From contig DFJS01000026.1 of the NCBI GenBank assembly GCA_002373165.1, positions 96,200 to 126,520 on the forward strand: a DNA stretch of 30,321 nt, given 5' to 3'. This stretch comes from Ruminococcus sp. UBA3665. Its GTDB lineage: Bacteria; Bacillota; Clostridia; Oscillospirales; Ruminococcaceae. This document shows positions 16,701 through 21,994 of this stretch, one piece after another. The notes beneath the pieces were generated by a model. The model saw nothing but the letters and a program-made list of their open reading frames with translations, was not told where the DNA came from and made no database searches. Position numbers and translations under genes: made by a program. Position 1 is the stretch's first letter. Every line of letters starts with the position of its first letter.

Positions 16701-17519
16701 TCCACAACCAGAGTTGTCAAGCTTACAGACGATATGCTTCATCTGGACGGCACACCTGTGACAATCAATGCCCCTTATGTATTTGAAGATTCCGGCATTA
16801 ACAGAATCGGTAACAAGTATTATTATACTTACTGCTCCAACTGGAATACAGGCGGCAATCAGTACGGACTTTCCACAGCCGGCATTGAATACATGGTAGC
16901 TGACAATCCTCTTGGCCCGTACACCTACGGCGGCGAAGTCTTCAAGAATCAGGGCAATTTCTTCCCCGGCATGACCGGCAATAATCATCATTCCATTGTG
17001 GAACTGAACGGAAAATTATATCTGTTTTATCATTCCCGTCCTGTAGAAAAGGCTATGGGCATCGACGGCAATTACAGAAGCCCGCAGGTAGATCAGATTA
17101 CTATGAACGGCGATAAAATCAATGCTGTAACCGGTACGATGACAGGTATTGCACAGCTGAACAAACTCAATCCTTACCAGACAAATCAGGCAGAAATGAT
17201 GTCAAACCAGTCCAAAGATATTTCCGTATCCGGTTTAGGTGACACGGCAGTATCCGGCACAAAGGGCAGCTGGCTGAAAGTTTCCGGCGCGGATTTCTCC
17301 AAAGGCGCAAAAACACTGACTGTGAAAGCATCCTCCAAGAGCGGCGCAGCAATCAAAGTCGCAGCCGGGCTGACCGGTTCGGCAGTTGCTTATGCCGAAA
17401 TTCCGGCAGGCGGCATGACAGAAATCACAGTGCCCGTAATCAATGCACCCAGCGGCACATCTGATCTGTACTTCCTGTTCAGCGGCGATATCACTTTTGA
17501 TGCATGGTCATTTTCATAA
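13722..17519 (+). CDS. Cellulosomal xylanase: signal peptide, CBM22, GH10, CBM22-like, type I dockerin, GH43, CBM6-like
   Basis: This secreted 1265-residue enzyme should attack xylan with two catalytic modules. A signal peptide ends near ASA at residues 31-33. A CBM22 (about 36-175) precedes GH10 (about 190-540), whose acid/base is Glu333 in DVCNE and nucleophile Glu459 in VTELDIS. A second CBM22-like module (about 553-705) and a Pro/Gln linker follow. The type I dockerin (about 733-790) has two calcium-loop repeats, DVNGDNRINIFDLL and DVDENGTVDAADIKQI, for docking to a scaffoldin cohesin. GH43 (about 805-1150) shows ADPGVMEYN, LFDPAVFVD and FEDSGINRIGNKYYYTY, likely holding the Asp, Asp and Glu of the active site. 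It probably acts as a xylosidase or arabinofuranosidase. The C-terminus (about 1165-1265, ending FDAWSFS) is CBM6-like. AGGAGG supports the start. The dockerin is internal rather than terminal, a layout known in Ruminococcus. Confidence 0.94.
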   Translation: MNFKKLMAGMTALLCCTGTLAFMPEFTQNASAEEVVSNDFEISYGGWYGEGDTVQLTAAENQGYQASRGMLVTGRASAQDGASSSKGFYLYGGVKYHYSVQVFSKTAETFRLSLLCIDQETGNETVKELAVKSSAGGEWIELSADDTAPDSSYEFKLTITTDSTNDFSFDDVRITSKDHKGLTAKAAEAGLKDKFGGYFKVGNILNGGTVQNSAITANILKDCSSVECENEMKPDATLNRAQCSGTNIGVSLNSAAAIMDFCSQNGISMRGHTFVWHSQTPGWFFKTDFSDYGNWVDKNTMNARMESYIKNMFGAIKQQYPNLDLYAYDVCNECISDNQQRTANNGGSREPGDNNVEGGKSAWVQVYGDNSFVEQAFTYARKYAPAGCDLYYNDYNEYWDHKRDAIYNMCKSLYQKGLLDGVGMQSHVPANATGFAGTDSYIEAMYKYLSIGCDVQVTELDISLESGKYSLQDQADKYKAIFQAAMDWNKNPKSDGRVTAVCIWGPNDANSWLKAGSDALLYDKNNNPKLAYNTLMGMEVDGSTTVEVKPVEPNQYGWYFDDGFEGDLCDWSGRGAADILTSGRTAFVGSESLLVENRTAAWNGAYKTLNPKAFVPGNEYSFSAIVSYFDGDATDQFYLKLQYTDGNGDTQYSTIAEATGIKGEWVQLSNTNYKIPADASNMQLYVETAETTNNFYIDEVIGAVAGTGIKGPDPVEVPTEPQQQPENNNQKADVNGDNRINIFDLLAAKKAAASGTYNKAADVDENGTVDAADIKQIQDYLHGRIKVFTIVEKPAVQVDTARMEQLFASVNPTASYKKEGENNPLYTQRFGADPGVMEYNGRVYVYMTNDVIEYDSNGQVKENGYGLVNQINCISSDDMVNWTDHGAIPVAGANGIAKFANNSWAPCAAHKTINGKEKFFLYFCNGGNGVCVLTADSPTGPWSDPLGGPLVTRAVPNCGDIPWLFDPAVFVDKDGTGYLAFGGGVPDGKTAMPSTTRVVKLTDDMLHLDGTPVTINAPYVFEDSGINRIGNKYYYTYCSNWNTGGNQYGLSTAGIEYMVADNPLGPYTYGGEVFKNQGNFFPGMTGNNHHSIVELNGKLYLFYHSRPVEKAMGIDGNYRSPQVDQITMNGDKINAVTGTMTGIAQLNKLNPYQTNQAEMMSNQSKDISVSGLGDTAVSGTKGSWLKVSGADFSKGAKTLTVKASSKSGAAIKVAAGLTGSAVAYAEIPAGGMTEITVPVINAPSGTSDLYFLFSGDITFDAWSFS

Positions 17520-17534
17520 TCTCCCTCACTAACC

Positions 17535-17574
17535 AATACAGTCCGGAAGGCAAGTTCCGGACTGTATTATTTTA
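17535..17574 (+). terminator. Terminator of the xylanase gene
   Basis: A perfect 13-bp stem (17535-17547 with 17556-17568) with an 8-base loop is followed by a T-rich tail, 15 bases after the stop. Confidence 0.85.
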
Positions 17575-17575
17575 T

Positions 17576-17608
17576 GCTAAAAAATCCTCTGCCGCACGAC
17601 AGAGGATT
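17576..17608 (-). terminator. Terminator of the GNAT / UDP-sugar pyrophosphorylase operon
   Basis: A 9-bp stem (17583-17591 with 17600-17608) is followed on the minus strand by TTTTTT. It faces the xylanase terminator, so the convergent genes are insulated from each other. Confidence 0.85.
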
Positions 17609-17618
17609 TTGCAGCTGC

Positions 17619-18089
17619 TTATAAAATTGTTTCCATGCCGATTTTATAGGGGGTCATGCCCATTGCCTGATAGAATGCCGCAGCATCCGGATTGCATGAC
17701 CATACATTCAGCGTCACGTTATAACAGCCGATGCTCCGGGCATAATTCAGTACATACTGATACAGTTCGCTGCCGATATGCTTGCCCCGCATCAGGGCTT
17801 CCACACACAAATCATCAATATAGAGCGTTTTTCTGTCCGTATTGATATTATCATTCTGGTAGATTTTCAGTACACAGAATACATATCCCACCAGATTTCC
17901 GGCATCATCAAAAGCGACAAATACAGGCCGGGAATCGTCTTTCAGGATTGCTTTCAGCTCCGGATTGGTATATTTTTTGCAGTTTGCCTTAAACAAATCC
18001 GGTCTGCCGCTGTGGTGCACAGAAAGCACCTGATGCAGAAGACGATTGATATTGGGGATATCTTTGACAGCCGCTCTTGTAATTTTCAT
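17619..18089 (-). CDS. GNAT family N-acetyltransferase
   Basis: A 156-residue single-domain GNAT enzyme that transfers an acetyl group from acetyl-CoA to an unknown amine. The acetyl-CoA binding region is visible as LYIDDLCVEALMRGKHIGSEL, which holds the R-G-x-x-I-G pyrophosphate loop. NVTLNVWSCNPDAAAFYQAMGM near the C-terminus is the usual final GNAT motif. GGAGG lies six bases before the ATG. It starts 12 bases after the UDP-sugar pyrophosphorylase stop and shares its terminator, so the two are co-transcribed. A substrate linked to sugar nucleotides is possible but not shown. Confidence 0.88.
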   Translation of the reverse strand: MKITRAAVKDIPNINRLLHQVLSVHHSGRPDLFKANCKKYTNPELKAILKDDSRPVFVAFDDAGNLVGYVFCVLKIYQNDNINTDRKTLYIDDLCVEALMRGKHIGSELYQYVLNYARSIGCYNVTLNVWSCNPDAAAFYQAMGMTPYKIGMETIL

Positions 18090-18101
18090 AATCTGCCTCC
18101 G

Positions 18102-19334
18102 TTACAGTGCAACGCCGTTGCGCTGAAGCAGTTCGCGGGCAGAAACAACGGAATCTACACCATCCGGGTTCTTGACAGGAGCGAATTCTTTCGTTCTGTC
18201 TACTTCATAAGAAAGGCAGCTTGCCTGCAAATGAATCATATCCAGCACCAGCGTTTCAAATTTATAAGCATTGGGTTTTTCCGGCTTGATCAGAGTGCCG
18301 TTTTCGTCAAGATAGGGTACTTTTTTATTGACAACATGTACCTGAAGCTGATTATTCATCAGTTCGGTCAGTTTATCTGTCCGGAACAGATAATTCAGGA
18401 TAACGCCGTAATTATAGGAAAGTCTGCCGTCAGCTTCGCGGCTGCGGATCATTTCTTCTGTCATTTCGTAATATTCCACAATAGACGGTTTGCCGTCTTC
18501 CAGGCAGAGGACACCGACACGTTCCTGAGGGTCGGCCTTGCTGACGACTTTGCTGCCGGATTCGCAGCCGGAAAGCACAGTTGCTCCGATAAAGCACGGG
18601 TCAGCGATTCTTTGCAGCACGTTATCGACTGCAAAAATATTCAGCCATTCAATGCCTTCGCGCTGGAGCAGTCCCAGATAGCCGGCCTTGACCAGCGATG
18701 TGAACCAGCCGCCGTTGCCGTTGGGAGAAACAGCAATTCTTCCTTTTTCTTCCAGCAGGATTTTGCCTTCCGGGCTGACTGCCGGGGCCATTTCCTGAAT
18801 GAAGAAATGCACATATTCGGGGTTATAGCCGAAATATTTATTTTCTTCAAAGAAATCCCTGGTATCCTCGTCATTTTTTTCGCTTGTCATGATAAACAGC
18901 GGCACAAATGCGCCGGCCTTGTCCACAACTTCCATCAGATTATGAATCAGGCATTCAAAAATAGAAAGCTGACGGGTCAGGCCGATGTTATACATACCTT
19001 TAGGCTTATCGAACCCCAGACGGGTTCCCATGCCTCCGGCCAGCAGGACTGCACCGACTTTTCCCTGACGGATGGCATCCAGTCCGGCGGCTTCAAATTT
19101 ATTTTTATTATCTGCAATTTCTTCCAGAGTCAGTGCGCCGAGGGGTTCGAGTTTTCCTCTTTTGGCATCGCCTTCGCCCTGATACGCCGCGAACACATCG
19201 AGCAGACGGGTATCCAGTGCATCAATCTGTTGCAGCAGTTCATACTGTTCTGTATCAGAAAGAGAATCATAGAATCTGAGCAGATGTGCCTGACCGCAGG
19301 CATCTAATTTTGCTTTGGCTTCGGTATAATTCAT
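18102..19334 (-). CDS. UDP-sugar pyrophosphorylase, UDPGP family (UTP:hexose-1-phosphate uridylyltransferase)
   Basis: This cytoplasmic enzyme of about 410 residues belongs to the UDPGP family, which includes eukaryotic UDP-GlcNAc and UDP-glucose pyrophosphorylases, not the shorter bacterial GalU or GlmU. It should couple UTP and a sugar 1-phosphate. The nucleotide-binding loop LAGGMGTRLGFDKPKGMY starts near residue 98. AVSPNGNGGWFTSL and NIFAVDNVLQRIADP provide the uridine and metal-binding parts, and KFETLVLDM lies near the C-terminus. Whether the sugar is glucose or N-acetylhexosamine cannot be decided. I favour the ATG at 19334, nine bases after AAGGA; the upstream ATG at 19340 would leave only three bases. 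The gene has its own promoter. Confidence 0.88.
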   Translation of the reverse strand: MNYTEAKAKLDACGQAHLLRFYDSLSDTEQYELLQQIDALDTRLLDVFAAYQGEGDAKRGKLEPLGALTLEEIADNKNKFEAAGLDAIRQGKVGAVLLAGGMGTRLGFDKPKGMYNIGLTRQLSIFECLIHNLMEVVDKAGAFVPLFIMTSEKNDEDTRDFFEENKYFGYNPEYVHFFIQEMAPAVSPEGKILLEEKGRIAVSPNGNGGWFTSLVKAGYLGLLQREGIEWLNIFAVDNVLQRIADPCFIGATVLSGCESGSKVVSKADPQERVGVLCLEDGKPSIVEYYEMTEEMIRSREADGRLSYNYGVILNYLFRTDKLTELMNNQLQVHVVNKKVPYLDENGTLIKPEKPNAYKFETLVLDMIHLQASCLSYEVDRTKEFAPVKNPDGVDSVVSARELLQRNGVAL

Positions 19335-19370
19335 GTTCATCAGTCCTTGCTTAAAATTATAGTTATTTAT

Positions 19371-19399
19371 ATTATAGCATAAACGGGAAAAAAAATCAA
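19371..19399 (-). promoter_or_regulatory. Promoter of the UDP-sugar pyrophosphorylase gene
   Basis: On the minus strand TTGATT (19394-19399) and TATAAT (19371-19376) are spaced by 17 bases, with TGC before the -10 (extended -10). Confidence 0.8.
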
Positions 19400-19435
19400 G
19401 TCGGCTTGCTTTGGCATACTACACAGCTTTTCAAA

Positions 19436-19463
19436 TAAAAAACGCTGTAGAATACAGCGTTTT
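19436..19463 (-). terminator. Terminator after the FkbM methyltransferase gene
   Basis: A perfect 9-bp stem (19441-19449 with 19453-19461) with a 3-base loop is followed on the minus strand by a T-run. It ends the minus-strand transcript before the UDP-sugar pyrophosphorylase promoter. Confidence 0.82.
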
Positions 19464-19516
19464 GCATAATTTTAAAAATTATCATTTTAAAATTTATTTT
19501 TTCGGGAATTTGAATA

Positions 19517-20638
19517 TTATAAAGCACCCTCTTTTTCAGGAACGGCATATAAATTCAAGTCCCATGCCGGAATATATAACCTGTGCCGGATGTAGAATTT
19601 ATAATTCGGGTTCATCTGTCTGATCAGAAGCGGAAGTTCAAACATATCCTGATTTCTGTGATAAATCGATACACAGAGTTTCGGACTGTAATGATAAATG
19701 CTCCTGGCCGCACCCCAGAGGGCTTCACGCTCGAAGCCTTCCACATCCATTTTCAGCATAGAAACCGGCTGGCCTTTCAGCAGGCTGTCTACACTGACTG
19801 CCGGAATGGGATCTCCGTCCGGCGTGAGGGCGGACTGTCTGCCGGATTTCGAGCCGAACGGCAGTTCCGTATCCTTGCACCATACGACACAGTGATGTGC
19901 CCGGATATGTTTCAGATTATTGTCTGCAATATACTGTTCCAGTTTTCTGAAATTTCTTCGATCTGGTTCAACTGCATGAATCAGATAATATTTCCGGTTG
20001 GTATAATTCAGCAGTTCCCGGATGGTATCGCCGTTATAAGCACCCAGATCAACAAATGTTTCGTTCCGGGAAGGTTTAAGAATCGTCCGGAAAATCTGTT
20101 CCGGCTGTGCAGAAATCGTCTCCAGATAACGGATATTGCCGCTGATTTTATACTGAATCACGTTCAGATATACACGCCGGGATTCGGCATCGGCCAGCAT
20201 TCTGTAAACCTGATTGAATTCCTGCAAATGTTCCAGAAAATACCTGTATGTAAACAGGCCTGTGCCGATGACAGGCACATCCGGCGCATAGAGCGTATGC
20301 TTGTGGGAGAGTTTGCGGATATACTGAATCAGTTCCTGATAATTTGCCCCAAAGGCAAGGACTATCACAAAATGCTCCACGCTTTCCTCGATTTCGGAAA
20401 GCTTATGTACTTTGAATCCGGCAAACGAATGCCCCCGGACAAATTCATCACTTGCAAAGATTCCGGCAACGGGAATTCCGTACTGACGGAACACGGACAT
20501 GATTTTCACTGCACCGTCACCCATGCCATAGATAAAAACAGGACGTTTTTCCTCACGAAGAAGTTCCCAGCAGGATTTTGTTTCAGTTACAAGGCTTTCC
20601 AGGCCGGCCCCTTTCGGGGGAAATGCAGTTACATTCAT
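19517..20638 (-). CDS. FkbM family SAM-dependent methyltransferase
   Basis: A 373-residue protein with two parts. The N-terminal region (about residues 30-115) has a Rossmann-like opening, VFIYGMGDGAVKI, and a second strand, VIVLAFG. The C-terminal FkbM methyltransferase domain (about 185-345) has the SAM-binding loop ETFVDLGAYNGDTI, the acidic strand HAVEPD and the family hallmark MLKMDVEGFEREAL. FkbM enzymes usually O-methylate sugars or natural products; the acceptor here is unknown. AAGGAA lies eight bases before the ATG. The gene starts only 24 bases from the end of the IS200/IS605-like remnant, whose inward promoter could transcribe it. Confidence 0.87.
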   Translation of the reverse strand: MNVTAFPPKGAGLESLVTETKSCWELLREEKRPVFIYGMGDGAVKIMSVFRQYGIPVAGIFASDEFVRGHSFAGFKVHKLSEIEESVEHFVIVLAFGANYQELIQYIRKLSHKHTLYAPDVPVIGTGLFTYRYFLEHLQEFNQVYRMLADAESRRVYLNVIQYKISGNIRYLETISAQPEQIFRTILKPSRNETFVDLGAYNGDTIRELLNYTNRKYYLIHAVEPDRRNFRKLEQYIADNNLKHIRAHHCVVWCKDTELPFGSKSGRQSALTPDGDPIPAVSVDSLLKGQPVSMLKMDVEGFEREALWGAARSIYHYSPKLCVSIYHRNQDMFELPLLIRQMNPNYKFYIRHRLYIPAWDLNLYAVPEKEGAL

Positions 20639-20662
20639 GCGGATAATTCCTTTCTATTCAAA

Positions 20663-20906
20663 GTGAACTCTCCCCCACCTAAAGAGGTGGGGGCTTCGTA
20701 AGAAGTTTGACGTAAGCCCTTATTCTTACAGGCGGGAACACATCCGCCACTACTGGATAAGGCTTTAAAGCCTACACCGCTACTTTTTAGTAATTTTTGT
20801 TAGTTATCCTGACTACTTTTTTTCAGAAAGTCTAACTGACACTAAAAATTTTACGTGCTGAATGATTGGTCAGCACAACCGGATATTTTTACCGTTGTCA
20901 AGATGC
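20663..20906 (-). ncRNA. Candidate TnpB-type omega RNA (reRNA) scaffold lacking its nuclease gene
   Basis: On the minus strand, downstream of the element's promoter, lie a 7-bp hairpin near 20855-20876, a self-complementary 14-mer at about 20761-20774 (AGGCTT/AAGCCT) and a GGCGG/CCGCC hairpin (20744-20748 with 20731-20735). An interleaved pair follows: GTAAGAA (20723-20729) with TTCTTAC (20698-20704), and GGGCTT (20714-20719) with AAGCCC (20691-20696). The order 1-2-1'-2' makes an H-type pseudoknot possible beside the right-end hairpin, as described for TnpB omega RNAs. Three C are shared between the pseudoknot and the right-end hairpin stem, so the two compete at their boundary. The assignment is by structure and context, not by sequence search. 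Confidence 0.5.
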
Positions 20907-20912
20907 AATTTT

Positions 20913-20941
20913 AGTATACCATATTTTTCAGCATTTGTCAA
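20913..20941 (-). promoter_or_regulatory. Inward promoter in the left end of the IS200/IS605-like remnant
   Basis: On the minus strand a perfect TTGACA (20936-20941) is 17 bases from TATACT (20913-20918), with TG before the -10. It would transcribe the RNA-like segment and continue into the FkbM gene. Confidence 0.75.
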
Positions 20942-20997
20942 GCAGGTGGGACGCAATTCATCCCCCGCTTTAGAAGCGGGGGTTTTCTTGCTAATCT

Positions 20998-21537
20998 TTA
21001 ATAAAGCGGAAGTAAAAACAAATAGGGAGCTGTCATCAGTGCGAGCCGTTTTGCCGTATAGTCTGCGTTTTCCGCGCCGATATCCGGATGTTTCCGGAGC
21101 ATGTTCCGGTTGAAGATGAAAATCAGATATGCGGACAATGCAATACCGGCAAATGTGATCAGAATCAGCGGATTGTTCCACTGTCCCAGCATGGCAGAAC
21201 CTGCCCAGCCGGAAAGCATATTTCCGAATTCCGGATTTCCGCGGTCATGAATCAGTTCTGCAAGCATAGAAATCCCGGAAAATACCGCCAGAAGAACTAT
21301 ACTCCCGATAAAATCACAGAGAAATCCCAGCAGACAGGTTTTCCATGCACAATTTTTCAGCAGTGAACTGATTTCCGGAAGATTTCTCTTCCGGAAACAA
21401 GTCCGCAGTATCCAAAAATCAATCAGGAAATTCCCCGGAATCAGCAGCAGCCACCACCAGCCCGGAACCCAGAGGAGCATCCAGACCGGAAACAGAATAT
21501 TATATAATCTGATCTGTGAAGGCTTTTGTTCAGTCAT
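20998..21537 (-). CDS. Hypothetical multi-pass membrane protein (179 aa)
   Basis: The protein has four or five predicted membrane helices, the first region being very Trp-rich (WMLLWVPGWWWLLL), and no recognised family. I start it at the ATG at 21537, which overlaps the stop of the PH-domain gene by eight bases. The longer frame from 21651 would add about 38 basic residues that merely shadow that gene. Coupled translation suggests that the two products act together at the membrane. The stop codon is followed directly by the left end of the IS-like remnant. Confidence 0.68.
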   Translation of the reverse strand: MTEQKPSQIRLYNILFPVWMLLWVPGWWWLLLIPGNFLIDFWILRTCFRKRNLPEISSLLKNCAWKTCLLGFLCDFIGSIVLLAVFSGISMLAELIHDRGNPEFGNMLSGWAGSAMLGQWNNPLILITFAGIALSAYLIFIFNRNMLRKHPDIGAENADYTAKRLALMTAPYLFLLPLY

Positions 21538-21952
21538 AATCCTGATTATCATCCTGTATTTCGTCCTCCTCATCCGGATCATGATGATGATGCGGCGCAC
21601 CATAGAAATCGCGGCCGCGGGTGCCGTATTTATCACGCGCCTGATTAACATATTTATCCAGAAGGTTCATGACTTCACGGGGATGCTTGACAGACATATC
21701 AAATTCCGGAAGGCTGACATCCCTGCTGCAAATGTGTACTGTTCCGCAGCTGACAAGCCGCTGACCGAACGACTGTTTCAGCCGCTTGTCTGTGATTTTG
21801 TACAAATCAATTTCGTCTTCTGTAATATTCAGAAAACCAGTCCGGCAGATCAGCTTATCTTCTGTCAGATAGTAAACTGTAAATGACCAGGGCAAGCCCA
21901 GAAATGTGCGTTTTCTGTCCCGCCAGATATATTCAATTTCATCTTTTGCCAT
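21530..21952 (-). CDS. Bacterial PH-domain-like protein (140 aa)
   Basis: Residues about 5-105 resemble bacterial pleckstrin-homology-like domains: SFTVYYLTEDKLICRTGFLNITEDEIDLYKITDKRL, then a strand with TVHICSRD and LPEFDMSVKHPREVMNLLDKYV as the C-terminal helix. The tail is unusual: HHHH followed by an Asp/Glu-rich end (DPDEEDEIQDDNQDYD), which could bind metal or a basic partner. There is no membrane segment; the partner membrane protein overlaps its 3' end. AAAGGAG precedes the ATG by eight bases. The gene lies 42 bases after the alpha-xylosidase stop in the same direction, so read-through is possible. Confidence 0.7.
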   Translation of the reverse strand: MAKDEIEYIWRDRKRTFLGLPWSFTVYYLTEDKLICRTGFLNITEDEIDLYKITDKRLKQSFGQRLVSCGTVHICSRDVSLPEFDMSVKHPREVMNLLDKYVNQARDKYGTRGRDFYGAPHHHHDPDEEDEIQDDNQDYD

Positions 21953-21994
21953 ACTAGCAACTCCTTTCTGCCGGACGGTTAAAAATTCCGGAAT

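Larger units (their letters stand above)
20663..20990 (-). mobile_element. IS200/IS605-like element remnant without transposase or tnpB
   Basis: Read on the minus strand, the element starts with a C5-GCTT/AAGC-G5 hairpin (20974-20982 with 20962-20970, 3-base loop) followed by GGATGAATTG, resembling IS200/IS605 left ends. It ends with a C5-ACCT/AGGT-G5 hairpin (20685-20693 with 20672-20680, 4-base loop) followed by AGAGTTCAC, resembling right ends of this family. Between them are a promoter and RNA-like structure but no open frame for TnpA or TnpB. There are no terminal inverted repeats of the DDE type. The exact outer borders are estimates. It sits between the stop of the 20998 gene and the start of the FkbM gene and fills the 359-base gap there. 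Confidence 0.7.

Noticed and set aside
14058..16991. 977-codon open frame on the minus strand opposite the xylanase gene
   Set aside because: It is an antisense shadow of the GH10/dockerin/GH43 coding sequence. It has no Shine-Dalgarno site or recognisable domain and is Cys/Ile-rich without structure.
17778..19307. 509-codon plus-strand frame opposite the UDP-sugar pyrophosphorylase and GNAT genes
   Set aside because: The minus-strand frames have clear family motifs and ribosome-binding sites. This one has neither and runs through a gene boundary.
19583..20701. 372-codon plus-strand frame opposite the FkbM gene
   Set aside because: It extends into the IS-like right end and has no family motifs. 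The FkbM frame is well supported.
20663..20990. CRISPR repeat or integron attC site
   Set aside because: The two end hairpins differ in sequence and are not direct repeats with spacers. Their form fits IS200/IS605 ends better, and no integrase is nearby.
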